Shown one piece after another: positions 15,332 to 24,238 of a stretch of 64,000 nt of DNA. This stretch comes from Halobacterium jilantaiense (GTDB taxonomy: Archaea; Halobacteriota; Halobacteria; Halobacteriales; Halobacteriaceae), in NCBI RefSeq assembly GCF_900110535.1, contig NZ_FOJA01000001.1, positions 248,001 through 312,000 on the forward strand, written 5' to 3'. Each line of letters begins with the position of its first letter. Position 1 is the stretch's first letter. The translations under genes and the position numbers were made by a program. The notes beneath the pieces were generated by a model. It ran no database searches. It saw nothing but the letters and a program-made list of their open reading frames with translations, and was not told where the DNA came from.

Positions 15332-16245
15332 ACGAGACGGACTCCGGCCGGCCGACGACCGACGCCCGGACCGTGGCCTGGGTCGTCTGGAAGGCGGCGC
15401 GGCCCGCACAGCTGCTGCTGATCGGGCTCGTCTACGCCATGGGCGCGAGCCTCGCGTTCGCCGAGACCGGCCGGTTCCCCGTTCGAGCGCACGCGGTCGG
15501 CCTCGCGGCGATGGCGCTGGTCGCCGCGAGCGTCCACTACGCCAACGAGTACGCCGACGCCGAGACCGACCGGCTGACCGACCGGACGCCGTTCTCCGGC
15601 GGGAGCGGCGCGCTGCCGCGGACCGGGCTCTCCCGGCGCGTCGCGCTGGCGGCCGGCGCAGTCGCACTCGCTGCCGGGGTCGGCCTCGTCGCCGCGACGG
15701 CCGGCTCGGTGCTCCCGTGGCTGTCGGTCTGCCTGCTCGCCGCCGTCGCAGTGCTGGGCTGGCAGTACTCCGTCGGCCCGCTGGCGTTCGCGTGGCGCGG
15801 CCTCGGCGAACTCGTCAACGCCGTACTCGGCGGGCTGCTGTTGCCGGTGTACGCCGTCTCAGTGGCGACCGGCCGCGTCACGCTCCCGGCGGTCGCGGCC
15901 TGTCTGCCGTTCGCCGTCGTGGTGTTTCTGAACCTCCTCGACACCACGTGGCCCGACCGCCGGGCCGACGCAGCCGTGGGCAAGCGCACGCTGGCGACGC
16001 GCTGGTCGACGAACCGACTGCGCGGGACGTACTGGTCCGGGGTCGTCGCCTTCGCCGCGGCGACCGTCGCGCTCGCGGATACCCTGCCGTCGGCCGTCTG
16101 GCTGGCGACTGTCGGCGTTCTGCCGGTGCTGGCGTACGCCGGCAGCCGGTACACCACCGCCCGGTCGCCGGCCCCCACCGTGGCGGCGATGGTCGCACTC
16201 GCGGTCGCGCAGACAGCGGCGTGGCTGGCCGTCGCCGCTGCCTGA
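15328..16245 (+). CDS. UbiA-family prenyltransferase
   Basis: The 305-residue integral membrane protein has about eight or nine hydrophobic segments and the two Asp-rich metal motifs of the UbiA superfamily: NEYADAETDRLTDRTPFSGG (near residue 71) and LLDTTWPDRRADAAVGKRTL (near 203). It transfers an isoprenoid chain to an aromatic or lipid acceptor. GTG 15328 overlaps the DUF547 stop (GTGA). A clearer MenA is at 37413, so this one may act on another acceptor or be a second quinone or lipid enzyme; the acceptor cannot be inferred. The TPFSGGSGALPRTGLS loop resembles MenA-like members. Confidence 0.85.
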   Translation: MNETDSGRPTTDARTVAWVVWKAARPAQLLLIGLVYAMGASLAFAETGRFPVRAHAVGLAAMALVAASVHYANEYADAETDRLTDRTPFSGGSGALPRTGLSRRVALAAGAVALAAGVGLVAATAGSVLPWLSVCLLAAVAVLGWQYSVGPLAFAWRGLGELVNAVLGGLLLPVYAVSVATGRVTLPAVAACLPFAVVVFLNLLDTTWPDRRADAAVGKRTLATRWSTNRLRGTYWSGVVAFAAATVALADTLPSAVWLATVGVLPVLAYAGSRYTTARSPAPTVAAMVALAVAQTAAWLAVAAA

Positions 16246-16285
16246 ATCGAGGGTCACAGAGCCGAGGCGGCCGTAGGCGTACGAG

Positions 16286-16783
16286 CTACGCGAGGGCGTC
16301 GATTTCGGCGAGCAGCTCGTCGACGCTCGGGCGGTCGCTCGGCGACGACCCGCGGTGTTCGTAGGCGACGGTCGGTTCGTCGCCGCGCACGTCCAGCACC
16401 ACGGTCTCCGGCATCCGGCCGACGAGGTCGTGGAGGCTGCCCAGCACGCCGAACCGGGTCGGCTGGTCGTAGTCGTCGCCGACGGCCTTCGACTCGTCGG
16501 CCAGCAGCGCGAACGGCAGCCCGTAGCTGTCCTGCCAGGAGGCGGCGCGCTCCCGTGGCTCCGGGAGCACGGACGCGACCTCGGCGTTCCGAGCGACGAA
16601 CTCCTCGTACCGCTCGGCGACCTGCTGGACCTGTTCCCTGCAGTTCCCGCAGTGGTAGTCCCGCTGGAACAGCAACACGACGAAATCCACGTCGTCGGCT
16701 GCCGCCCGGTCGGCGAGCCGGTAAGGGTCCGGGCCGGCTCCGGCGTTCGGCAGCTCGAAGTCGGGCGCGAGCGTGGGAGTCAT
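16286..16783 (-). CDS. Redoxin / peroxiredoxin-like protein
   Basis: The 165-residue thioredoxin-fold protein starts with the AhpC/TSA-like LAPDFELPNAG and has VLLFQRDYHCGNCREQVQQV (about residues 37-56). The CGNC pair sits where peroxiredoxins have TPVCT, so it could be a two-Cys thiol peroxidase or a thiol oxidoreductase. The FGVLGSLHDLVGRMPETVVLD stretch is also typical of AhpC-like proteins. It is convergent with the UbiA gene. I saw no partner reductase nearby. Confidence 0.8.
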   Translation of the reverse strand: MTPTLAPDFELPNAGAGPDPYRLADRAAADDVDFVVLLFQRDYHCGNCREQVQQVAERYEEFVARNAEVASVLPEPRERAASWQDSYGLPFALLADESKAVGDDYDQPTRFGVLGSLHDLVGRMPETVVLDVRGDEPTVAYEHRGSSPSDRPSVDELLAEIDALA

Positions 16784-16838
16784 ACACAGACTGAGGGGCG
16801 CGACGGCCCTAACAGTTCGGGAGCGACCGGGACTCGCC

Positions 16839-17465
16839 CTAGTGGTCGAGGCCCGCGAGCAGGTCGTCGACGGTCGCCCGTTCGCCGTCGAGGGCCTGCG
16901 GGTGGATGGCGACGCCGACGACGTAGTCGCCGTCGTGTTTCACCTTCGTGACGTGGACGAAGACGTCCACGCTCGTGCCGCCGATGGACGCCTCGCCGTC
17001 GAACATCGTCACGTTCGCCGACTCGCCCAGCACGGTGACGCTCCGAGTGCCGACCTCGTCGCCGACCGCGAGGCCGCTGTACTGCTGCTGGGCGAGCGAC
17101 ACCAGCTCCCGGTTGCTGTAGTCCTCGATGGGGTTGAACGACTGGCCGAGTACGCTCACCTCGGGGCTGGCGAACGCGCCGAAGACGGCCGCGCGCTGCT
17201 CGCCCACGACGGGCACGTCGACGCTGCGCTCGTACATCGCGACGTGGTTCGTCACCGTGACGTTCCGGGACTGCCCCGCCGCCTCGAACTCCCGAGTGAC
17301 CTCCTGCTCGGCGACGTTCGCCTCCTCGTAGCCCGTCTCGTCGAGGGTCGCGTCGTCGACGGTCGCCGGGGACGCGGCGTACGAGAGGTCGCCGGTGAGC
17401 ATCCCGCAGCCGGCGAGCGCGACGAGGACGGCGAGTGCCGCCGCCGTGAGGGTGTGTCGTTGCAT
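16839..17465 (-). CDS. DUF6517-like lipoprotein
   Basis: The 208-residue protein has a signal peptide with a lipobox (LVALAGCGML, Cys near residue 20), so it should be lipid-anchored outside the membrane. The mature part has a QSFNPIEDYSNRELVSLAQQ segment and a beta-rich C-terminus ending in ATVDDLLAGLDH, a pattern I associate with haloarchaeal DUF6517. Function is unknown. It starts 75 nt from the cysS stop and faces the same way. Confidence 0.65.
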   Translation of the reverse strand: MQRHTLTAAALAVLVALAGCGMLTGDLSYAASPATVDDATLDETGYEEANVAEQEVTREFEAAGQSRNVTVTNHVAMYERSVDVPVVGEQRAAVFGAFASPEVSVLGQSFNPIEDYSNRELVSLAQQQYSGLAVGDEVGTRSVTVLGESANVTMFDGEASIGGTSVDVFVHVTKVKHDGDYVVGVAIHPQALDGERATVDDLLAGLDH

Positions 17466-17540
17466 ACCCGTCCGGAGCCGCCCACCGAGAATAACCCTTA
17501 TGGCAATCCTATCCGCTCAGAACCGGCCGGTCCCGGCGCG

Positions 17541-19025
17541 CTACAGCCGGAACGTCGCGCCGTCGTCGGTGTCCTCGACGGTGACGCCGAGGGCCTCCAG
17601 CCGGTCCCGGAGGTCGTCGGCGCGGTCGTAGTTGCCGGCGTCGCGCTCCTCCTCGCGGACGTCCAGCACGAGGTCGACGACGTCCTCGGCGATGGAGACG
17701 TCGCCGCCGACCTCCTCGTCTCCGAACTGGAAGCCGAGCACGCCGCCGCCCAGCTCCTCGAAGGTCTCGATGGCGTCGACGAGCCCGCGGTAGTCGTAGT
17801 CGTCGTGGCCGTCGACGTGGCGGTTCACGGCGGTCGCGAGTTCCAGCAGCGCGGACACCGCTCCACGGGTGTTGAAGTCGTCCTGCATCGCGGTTTCGAA
17901 GTCCGCGCGGGCGTCGGCGACCGCCGCGCGCAGGTCTCCGTCTTCGCCCTTCGCGTACGCCGCCACGTCGTCGGCGGCGTCAGTCGCGCGGTCGTAGGCG
18001 CGCTCCAGTCGGTCCCAGCGCTCCTCGGCCTCCGAGACGGTGGCCTCGGAGTACGTCTGGCGCTGCGTGTACGAGGTGGAGACGAGGAACATCCGGACGA
18101 CGTTCGCGCCGAACTCCGCGACGGCGTTCTTCGCAGTGAAGAAGTTCCCGAGGCTGGAGGACATCTTCTCGCCGTCGGTCTCCAGCAGGCGGACGTGCAG
18201 CCAGTAGTCCGCGAACTGCTCGCCGGACGCCGCCTCGCTCTGCGCGATTTCGTTCTCGTGGTGGGGGAACACGAGGTCCTGACCGCCGACGTGGACGTCG
18301 ATGTGCTCGTCGAGGTGCGTGGTCGCCATCGCGGAGCACTCGATGTGCCAGCCCGGCCGCCCCTCGCTCCACGGCGAGTCCCACGTCTGACCGCACTCGT
18401 GGTCGAGGGCCGGGAGGTCGTCGCCGCGGTGCTCGTTGGCGTCTTCGGGACTGACGCCGCCGGCCTTCCAGAGCGCGAAGTCCGCCGGGTGGCGCTTCTC
18501 GGCCTGCTCGTCCTCGGGGCCCTGCGCGTCCAGTTCGTCGACCTGCTGGCCCGAGAGCTTCCCGTAGTCCTCGAAGCTCGTCACGTCGAAGTAGACCGAA
18601 CCGTTCGCCTCGTAGGCGTAGCCCGCGTCGATGAGGTCCTCGACGAGCGCGACGATTTCGGGGACGTGCTCGGAGACACGCGGGTAGACGTCGGCGCGTT
18701 CGAGGTTCAGCGCGCGCATGTCGTCGATGACCGACTGCGTGTAGTGGGCGGCGACCTCGGCCTCGGTGTCGCCGAGGTCGTCCTCGCCGACGCGCGCGAC
18801 GATCTTCTCGTTCACGTCGGTGAAGTTCTGCACGTGTCGCACGCCGTACCCCGCGTGCGAGAGCCACCGCGCCACGACGTCCGACTGCACCCAGAGGCGA
18901 GCGTGGCCCAGGTGGGCGTCGTCGGAGACCGTCAGGCCACACGTGTACACGAGGACGTTCTCGGGGTCGCGTGGCTCGAAGGACTCTCGCTCGCCGGAGA
19001 GGGTGTTCGTCACGTACTGCGTCAT
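17541..19025 (-). CDS. cysS: Cysteinyl-tRNA synthetase
   Basis: This 494-residue class I synthetase charges tRNA-Cys. It has VYTCGLTVSDDAHLGHARLW near residue 27, containing the zinc-ligand Cys and HLGHA (HIGH motif), the HVQNFTDVNEKI block, EGRPGWHIECSAM (zinc and substrate site, near 225), and GEKMSSSLGN (KMSKS motif, near 285). The C-terminal helical DALR-like domain is present and the length is normal. A DUF7523-like gene lies 43 nt upstream in the same direction. Confidence 0.97.
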   Translation of the reverse strand: MTQYVTNTLSGERESFEPRDPENVLVYTCGLTVSDDAHLGHARLWVQSDVVARWLSHAGYGVRHVQNFTDVNEKIVARVGEDDLGDTEAEVAAHYTQSVIDDMRALNLERADVYPRVSEHVPEIVALVEDLIDAGYAYEANGSVYFDVTSFEDYGKLSGQQVDELDAQGPEDEQAEKRHPADFALWKAGGVSPEDANEHRGDDLPALDHECGQTWDSPWSEGRPGWHIECSAMATTHLDEHIDVHVGGQDLVFPHHENEIAQSEAASGEQFADYWLHVRLLETDGEKMSSSLGNFFTAKNAVAEFGANVVRMFLVSTSYTQRQTYSEATVSEAEERWDRLERAYDRATDAADDVAAYAKGEDGDLRAAVADARADFETAMQDDFNTRGAVSALLELATAVNRHVDGHDDYDYRGLVDAIETFEELGGGVLGFQFGDEEVGGDVSIAEDVVDLVLDVREEERDAGNYDRADDLRDRLEALGVTVEDTDDGATFRL

Positions 19026-19068
19026 CCCCCGAACCTACGGCGGCCAGCGCTTCAAGGCGTCGGAATCG

Positions 19069-19563
19069 TCACCCGTCGCTGCGCTGCGGGACCGAGGCGA
19101 GCGCGTCTTCGAGGAGTCGCAGCGCGTCCGCGCCGTCCCGCCGCTCGACCACGACGGCGAGCGAGTCCGCGACGCCCGCCGCGACGGGGTCGACGCCGGC
19201 GACGTGCAGGCGCTCCAGGGCGACCGCGAGCGCGCGGGTGTCCACGTCGCCGGCGGCGACGAGCGCGGTCAGGTCGCCGCCGTTCGCGCTGAACGCCTCG
19301 TCGCCGACGGCGAGCAGTCCCTCGTCGCCCCCCTCGACGCGGGAGAGCCCGGACTCCATGGAGACCCGCGCTCCGGCGTCCTCGGTGGTGAACGCGGGGA
19401 GGTCCTCGGCGTACCGGCGGACGGCCGCCGCCACCGCCTCCTCGTCGCCGTCGATGTCAAGAAAGCGCGCAGCAGCGGCGTGGTTCACGACACCCGCGCG
19501 CAGCGCCCGCCGCAGGAACGGGTGGTCGTCGACTGCCGCCCGCGTCTCACCAGCCAGCGTCAT
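19069..19563 (-). CDS. DUF7523-like hypothetical protein
   Basis: The 164-residue acidic, Ala-rich protein begins MTLAGETRAAVDDHPFLRRALRAG and contains VNHAAAARFLDIDGDEEAV (about 27-45), then a likely alpha/beta domain with an ACT-like feel (SGLSRVEGGDEGLLAVGDEAF). I associate this pattern with the haloarchaeal DUF7523 group; no activity is known. ATG 19563 is chosen because the upstream extension runs antisense to the next gene. It probably shares a transcript with cysS. The name is tentative. Confidence 0.6.
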   Translation of the reverse strand: MTLAGETRAAVDDHPFLRRALRAGVVNHAAAARFLDIDGDEEAVAAAVRRYAEDLPAFTTEDAGARVSMESGLSRVEGGDEGLLAVGDEAFSANGGDLTALVAAGDVDTRALAVALERLHVAGVDPVAAGVADSLAVVVERRDGADALRLLEDALASVPQRSDG

Positions 19564-19650
19564 ACCGGCGACTCCACGCCCGACGGGCTTAACTCTCAGT
19601 GTCTGCGACTCAGAGCCTGCGTTTAAATGACGGGCGTGTGAATCGGTGCT

Positions 19651-19995
19651 GTGAGCGAGGACAGCGACCCGACGGCGGTGCTCTCCGTGCTCGACGACGA
19701 GCACGCCCGAGCCATCCTCGCCGCGGCAAGCAGAGAACCAATGTCCGCGAGCCAACTCAGCGAGGCCTGCGACGCGTCGACAGCGACCGTCTACAGGCGC
19801 ATCGACGACCTGACCGACCTCGGCCTCCTGGAGGAGTCGATAAACGTCCGCCCGGACGGCAACCACCACAGCGTCTACCGGGCGACGCTCACGCGGTTCA
19901 GCATCGAACTCGAAGACGGCGAGTTCACGACCGAGGTGGAGGTCGAAACAGAGGACGTCGCCGACCGATTCACGCGCATGTGGGAGGGACTATGA
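19651..19995 (+). CDS. ArsR-type winged-helix regulator
   Basis: The 114-residue protein has an ArsR-like DNA-binding domain: LDDEHARAILAAASREPMSASQL, the recognition segment DASTATVYRRIDDLTDLGLL (about 42-61), and a wing followed by GNHHSVYRATLTRF. It lacks Cys metal ligands of classical ArsR. The C-terminus is acidic (EVEVETEDVADRF). It is immediately followed, with an ATGA overlap, by a small membrane protein gene. Such ArsR/DUF7521 pairs recur in haloarchaea and may form a membrane-linked switch. Confidence 0.8.
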   Translation: MSEDSDPTAVLSVLDDEHARAILAAASREPMSASQLSEACDASTATVYRRIDDLTDLGLLEESINVRPDGNHHSVYRATLTRFSIELEDGEFTTEVEVETEDVADRFTRMWEGL

Positions 19996-20288
19996 CCTGG
20001 TTCGTAGCGATTGTCGTGGTGTCGATGGCGTCGACCATCGTCGGGCTCTTCATCGGCTACCAGGCCTACCGGGGCTTCCGTCGACACCAGAGCACGGCGA
20101 TGCAGTACCTCTCTGCCGGGCTCATCCTCGTCACGGCGGTCACGAACACGGCAGCGTTCGTCGGGACGGGGCTGCTGCGGCTCGGCGTCATCGACGGCGG
20201 CCTCCAGTCGCCGCTGACGCTCGCGGTCCGCCTGCTCCAGTTCGCGGGCCTGGTCTGCATCGCGTACTCGCTGTACCGGCGGCCGTAG
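19992..20288 (+). CDS. DUF7521-like small membrane protein
   Basis: The 98-residue protein has three hydrophobic helices (starting MTWFVAIVVVSMASTIVG, then AGLILVTAVTNTAAFVG and RLLQFAGLVCIAYSLY), typical of small haloarchaeal DUF7521 proteins. Its ATG overlaps the stop of the ArsR gene (ATGA), so it is translationally coupled to it. Function is unknown; sensing at the membrane for the partner regulator is inferred only from this pairing. Confidence 0.7.
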   Translation: MTWFVAIVVVSMASTIVGLFIGYQAYRGFRRHQSTAMQYLSAGLILVTAVTNTAAFVGTGLLRLGVIDGGLQSPLTLAVRLLQFAGLVCIAYSLYRRP

Positions 20289-20294
20289 GTTCGG

Positions 20295-21479
20295 CTACCG
20301 GCAGGCGAGCGACTCGGCGGCCGCCAGCAGCGCCTCGCGGTCGAGATCCGTCGCCAGCACGCTGTACTGGATGTCCCCACAGCCCCAGGACACCATCGAC
20401 GACCGACCGGTGACCAGATAGGTCCCGTTCTGCCCGGCGACCGTGACGTTCTCGCCGATATCGGGGCTGAAGCCGCCAGAGGACCCGTTCTGACCGCTCA
20501 GGAACTTCGAGACGGTGACCGTGTCGCCGTCGCCGTTCCCGTACTCGGCCGTGACCTGCGTGACGTTCTCGCCGGCCAGCCGCCCCGAGTCGAACGCGTA
20601 GTCCTCGGGCAGGTCGGGCTCGGGGACGGACAGCGGTGCGGCCTCGGCCAGCGCGTCCAGCGAGTCGAAGCGCTCCGTGTCGACGCTGATTGTCTCCTCG
20701 GTGGCGTTCGCGGGCGGCGTCCAGTCGAATGTGTCCGACGGGAGGTCGGCGTTGAACTCGACGCTCTCCATGCGGGTATCGAACTCGTAGGTCTGGTTAT
20801 CGAGCGTGACCGTCTGCTCGCTGCGCAGCGGGTAGTAGAACTCGGCGTCCAACCACACGGTCTGGTTCATGTCGATGGCGGCGTCCGCCACGGCGGTCAT
20901 CCGGAAGCCGTGTACGCGCCGGTCCGCGACCTCGTCGGTGCCCAGGTACTCGACCGCGTAGCCCTGGATGTCGTCGCTCTCCACGCCCGTTCCGGTCGAC
21001 TCGGCCGGAACCACCGGCAGCGGCGACACGCCGCGGTCCGGCAGCGAAATAGTCGAACCGTTACGGGCAGCCGCGACGACGCTCGCGTAGTACTCGCCGC
21101 GGTCCGCGAACGTCATCGCGGTCTCGGTTTGCTCGACTCGCGTGACGGTGTTCTCGCTGGCGTCGTACATCAGCGACTCCCCGCCTGTGGCGACGGTAAC
21201 GTCGCCGGCCTGCGACTCGGGTTCGAGTACGCGGCTGAACCGCCGGACGCGGTTCTCGTCGACTGCGAGACGAATCTCCATCCGCGTCTCGCTGGTCGTG
21301 CTGTTCAATTCGGTACTCGACACCTGCGTCGTAGACACCGTTTCGAGGTCACCGAACGCCGCGGCGACGTCCTCCGTGGGGGGCGTGTCAGCGCCACTGT
21401 CGAGACCGGGGAGGGCGGCGCAGCCGCTGGCGGCGACCAGGGCGGCGAACGCCAGCGGGAGCCAGGGCGACGTACGCAT
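20295..21479 (-). CDS. LolA-like / DUF2092-type lipoprotein
   Basis: The 394-residue protein has a signal peptide with a lipobox (ALVAASGCAAL, Cys near residue 20), then a region typical of the lipoprotein-carrier beta-barrel fold (TQVSSTELNSTTSETRMEIR, later TVWLDAEFYYPLRSEQTV), followed by a C-terminal DUF4367-like block (VTQVTAEYGNGDGDTVTVSKF). It carries many Asn-X-Ser/Thr sequons. It should sit on the outer face of the membrane. ATG 21479 gives a clean signal peptide. The frame stays open far upstream, antisense to two real genes, and that part is not coding. Confidence 0.75.
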   Translation of the reverse strand: MRTSPWLPLAFAALVAASGCAALPGLDSGADTPPTEDVAAAFGDLETVSTTQVSSTELNSTTSETRMEIRLAVDENRVRRFSRVLEPESQAGDVTVATGGESLMYDASENTVTRVEQTETAMTFADRGEYYASVVAAARNGSTISLPDRGVSPLPVVPAESTGTGVESDDIQGYAVEYLGTDEVADRRVHGFRMTAVADAAIDMNQTVWLDAEFYYPLRSEQTVTLDNQTYEFDTRMESVEFNADLPSDTFDWTPPANATEETISVDTERFDSLDALAEAAPLSVPEPDLPEDYAFDSGRLAGENVTQVTAEYGNGDGDTVTVSKFLSGQNGSSGGFSPDIGENVTVAGQNGTYLVTGRSSMVSWGCGDIQYSVLATDLDREALLAAAESLACR

Positions 21480-21605
21480 TAGTACCACTAACCTGTGACT
21501 TCGGTGATGATAAAAGAGACGAAACATCTCGGAATTGCCGGTCGACTCGCCGAAGACGCCGCCCCTCCCGAAGTCCCTAAGGACGTGTCGTTCCAACCGA
21601 TGGGC

Positions 21606-22484
21606 ATGCAAGCGCTGGTCATCGTCGGACACGGCTCGCACCTCAACCCCGGTTCCTCGGAGCCGGCGTACTCGCACGCCGACACCATCCGAGAGTCGGG
21701 CGCGTTCGACGAGGTCCGCGAGGCGTTCTGGAAGGAGGAACCGTCGTTCCGGAACGTCCTCCGCACCCTCGAATCGGACGAGGTGTACGTCGTGCCGCTG
21801 TTCATCTCGGAGGGGTACTTCACCGAACAGGTCATCCCCCGCGAACTGCGGCTCGACGACTGGGACCCCGAGGACTGGGACTCCGACGGCACCGACGCCG
21901 ACCACGTCACCCTCGACGCCGACGACGTCGAGAAGACCATCCACTACTGCGGCCCCGTCGGCACCCACGATTCGATGAGCGACGTCATCGTCCAGCGCGC
22001 GAAGTCCGTCACCGACCGCGAGGAGTTCGGCGACGACTTCGGGCTCGCCGTCGTCGGTCACGGCACCGAGCGCAACGAGAACTCCGCGAAGGCCATCCAC
22101 TACCACGCCGACCGCATCCGCGAGATGGGCGTCTTCGGCGAGGTACAGGCCGTGTTCATGGACGAAGACCCGGAGGTCGACGACGTCACTGACTTCTTCG
22201 AGACCGAGGACATCGTCGTCGTGCCGCTGTTCGTCTCCGACGGCTTCCACACGCAGGAGGACATCCCCGAGGACATGGGGCTCACCGACGACTACCGCAC
22301 CGGCTACGACATTCCCAGCGAGGTCGACGGCCACCACATCTGGTACTCGGGCGCGGTCGGCACCGAGCCGCTGGTCGCGGACGTCGTCCTCGAACGCGCA
22401 GCGGACGCCGGCGCACCGGTCGACGACGCCGTCGAAGCAGTCCGAGAGCGCACCGGCGGGGCCGACGCCGCCGCGGGGGACTAG
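21606..22484 (+). CDS. CbiX/SirB-type chelatase-like protein
   Basis: The 292-residue protein holds two CbiX-like halves: ALVIVGHGSHLNPGSSEPAYS (residues 3-22) and LAVVGHGTERNENSAKAIHY (about 150-170), each with the His that binds metal in sirohydrochlorin chelatases, and each followed by VPLFISEGYFT or VPLFVSDGFHT. It could insert cobalt or nickel into a tetrapyrrole, or be a related protein. ATG 21606 is chosen because homology starts there; the frame extends to 21495. The next gene starts directly after its stop, and in Deinococcus DR2241 the two parts are one protein. Confidence 0.8.
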   Translation: MQALVIVGHGSHLNPGSSEPAYSHADTIRESGAFDEVREAFWKEEPSFRNVLRTLESDEVYVVPLFISEGYFTEQVIPRELRLDDWDPEDWDSDGTDADHVTLDADDVEKTIHYCGPVGTHDSMSDVIVQRAKSVTDREEFGDDFGLAVVGHGTERNENSAKAIHYHADRIREMGVFGEVQAVFMDEDPEVDDVTDFFETEDIVVVPLFVSDGFHTQEDIPEDMGLTDDYRTGYDIPSEVDGHHIWYSGAVGTEPLVADVVLERAADAGAPVDDAVEAVRERTGGADAAAGD

Positions 22485-23588
22485 ATGTCCGTCGCCGACG
22501 CGCTCGTCGACGCCGCCGACGACGGCATCGAATTCGACGGTCTCACCGTCGAACCGCACCGAGACGCCTACCGCTTCGCGACGCCCGACGACGAAGCCGT
22601 CCTCGCGAGCGAGGAACTGCGCGAACGCGCGGACGACCCGTTCGCGACGAACTGGTACTACTGGGAGCACGAGGTCGAGGGGCACGGCACCGCCCGCCGA
22701 GCCTTCCTCCGGTGGCTGGAGGGCACCGCCGCCGGCGGTGCTGACGAGGACCGTCTCCCGGTCCCCGAGCGCTACGACGCGCTCCGGGGCGGCCACACCC
22801 GCCACTGGGGCGAACTTGCCGTCACGGTCGTCCTCGACAGTGAGGGTCAGCGCCGGTACGAGGTCCGCCACGAGGACGATGTCGGCGAGAACGTGGACGC
22901 CTACACCGACCCCCTCGACGCGCGCGAACTCGTCAAACACGACGACGACGGCCGGTACCGACCGCTCTCGACGGCTCCGTCGCTCCCCCACGGCTGGGCG
23001 TTCGTCGACCTCGACGGCCGGGACCTCGTCGAGACGGTGGAGTACATCTACCCGGCGACGGTCGCGAACTGGCACCGCGAGCGCGAGGGCGACCTCGACG
23101 TCGACCACTGGGAGGACGCCGCCGGCCGCCAGACCGGCATCTACGGCATCGTCTCCGAACTCGACGACGAGGCCCTGGAGTGGGCCGCCGAGGCCTGTTG
23201 TGTGGACTCCCAGTGCCTGAAGCGCCGCGAGTGGGACGAGAACGGCGACGAGGAACTCGACGTGCCGCGCGGCGACGGCGAGTTCCCGTGTCGCGAACCC
23301 TGCTCGCTGTTCGTCGCCGCCGCCCGGAAGTTCACGACCCTCGAACGCGAGGAGTCCCGGGAGTACACGTTCGAACTCACGCCCGAGGAGAAAGAACAGG
23401 TCGAGGACATCATCGACGCAGTCGCCGACGGCCGCACCGACGACATCAGGGAGGCCGACGTCTACGAGGGCGCGAACCGCTACCGCGCCCGGTTCCTGCG
23501 CGCGAAACGCATGGACGACCACGGCCTCTCCGGGACGCCGACGTACCCCGAAGACCACGACCACGACGACCACGACGACCACCACTGA
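22485..23588 (+). CDS. DR2241-family iron-sulfur protein with His/Asp tail
   Basis: The 367-residue protein corresponds to the non-CbiX part of Deinococcus DR2241, a 4Fe-4S protein. Cysteines cluster in AEACCVDSQCLKRREW and GEFPCREPCSLFVAAARKF (about residues 235-285), enough to hold a cluster. The last dozen residues are HDHDDHDDHH-like, a probable metal-binding tail encoded by near-perfect tandem codons. ATG 22485 follows the CbiX stop with no gap, so the two are co-translated. A joint tetrapyrrole or metal-handling role is likely, but the reaction is unknown. Confidence 0.75.
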   Translation: MSVADALVDAADDGIEFDGLTVEPHRDAYRFATPDDEAVLASEELRERADDPFATNWYYWEHEVEGHGTARRAFLRWLEGTAAGGADEDRLPVPERYDALRGGHTRHWGELAVTVVLDSEGQRRYEVRHEDDVGENVDAYTDPLDARELVKHDDDGRYRPLSTAPSLPHGWAFVDLDGRDLVETVEYIYPATVANWHREREGDLDVDHWEDAAGRQTGIYGIVSELDDEALEWAAEACCVDSQCLKRREWDENGDEELDVPRGDGEFPCREPCSLFVAAARKFTTLEREESREYTFELTPEEKEQVEDIIDAVADGRTDDIREADVYEGANRYRARFLRAKRMDDHGLSGTPTYPEDHDHDDHDDHH

Positions 23589-23639
23589 CGGCAGCGGCGC
23601 TGCTCGCGGTTTTCCCGTGCTGTTCGTCCTACCGACGCG

Positions 23640-24197
23640 TCACCGGAACAGCTCGTACGCCGCCACCGCGACGCCCGCGAGGACGCCTGCGACCCCGACT
23701 GCGAGCGCGCCCGCGTCCGGCACCGCGATGGCGACAGCCGCGGCGACCACGACGACCGTCGCCGCGAGCACTACGGGCGTCACCACCGCCGTCATCGAGG
23801 TCGTCGCCTCGGACTCCGCCCCCGTCTTCTCTGCCAGCGTGTCGTCGACGGCGACGTCCGGCCCGCCGTCCTTCCGCTCGCTCGTCACCGAAACCGCGAC
23901 GGTCGCTTCCTCGGCACCGTAGCCGGTCACCACGTCCAGCGTCCCCTCGACGGGGCCCGACTGCCGGGGGACCGAGACGTCGACGGGCCGTGTCTCCCCC
24001 TCGTCGACGTACACCTGTGTCTCCGCCGGCGTCACGACGCCGTCCAGCGTCTCGCTCGGGTGGAGGTGGACGTGCAGCGGCTGGCCGTGGTTCACGAACT
24101 CCAGAACGAACGACCGGTCGGTCTCAAGCGCTGCTCGCTCCACGTCAAGCTCGCGCGGACCCTCGCGGTTGAGGTGGACCGACAGCGTCTCCGGCAC
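23640..24197 (-). CDS. DUF7524-like membrane-anchored protein
   Basis: The 185-residue protein has a soluble beta-rich part (PETLSVHLNREGPREL, SFVLEFVNHGQPLHVHLHPS, about residues 1-100) and two C-terminal hydrophobic helices (VVLAATVVVVAAAVAIAV, then ALAVGVAGVLAGVAV). This layout fits haloarchaeal DUF7524. The HVHLHP stretch could bind metal. GTG 24197 is chosen because homology starts at PETLSVHLN; the open frame extends to 24326 over the Trm112 gene. It is 41 nt from Trm112, in the same direction. Function is unknown. Confidence 0.6.
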   Translation of the reverse strand: MPETLSVHLNREGPRELDVERAALETDRSFVLEFVNHGQPLHVHLHPSETLDGVVTPAETQVYVDEGETRPVDVSVPRQSGPVEGTLDVVTGYGAEEATVAVSVTSERKDGGPDVAVDDTLAEKTGAESEATTSMTAVVTPVVLAATVVVVAAAVAIAVPDAGALAVGVAGVLAGVAVAAYELFR

Positions 24198-24238
24198 GGT
24201 CGAAGCATCCCGCCGTCGCGACAAAAAGGTTCCCTGCG

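Noticed and set aside
16773-19292. An 839-codon plus-strand frame across the lipoprotein and cysS genes
   Set aside because: It lies antisense to cysS, which has all class I synthetase motifs. The product looks like a shadow translation rich in Val, Arg and Asp.
20295-23585. Very long open frame (over 1000 codons) on the minus strand, upstream of the lipoprotein start
   Set aside because: It is antisense to the CbiX and DR2241-like genes, low in complexity (Val/Asp runs from the His-rich tail codons), and arises from the GC-rich codon pattern.
23535-23588. Tandem repeat of CACGACGAC-type units
   Set aside because: It encodes the His/Asp tail of the DR2241-like protein and is in frame; not a CRISPR or satellite.
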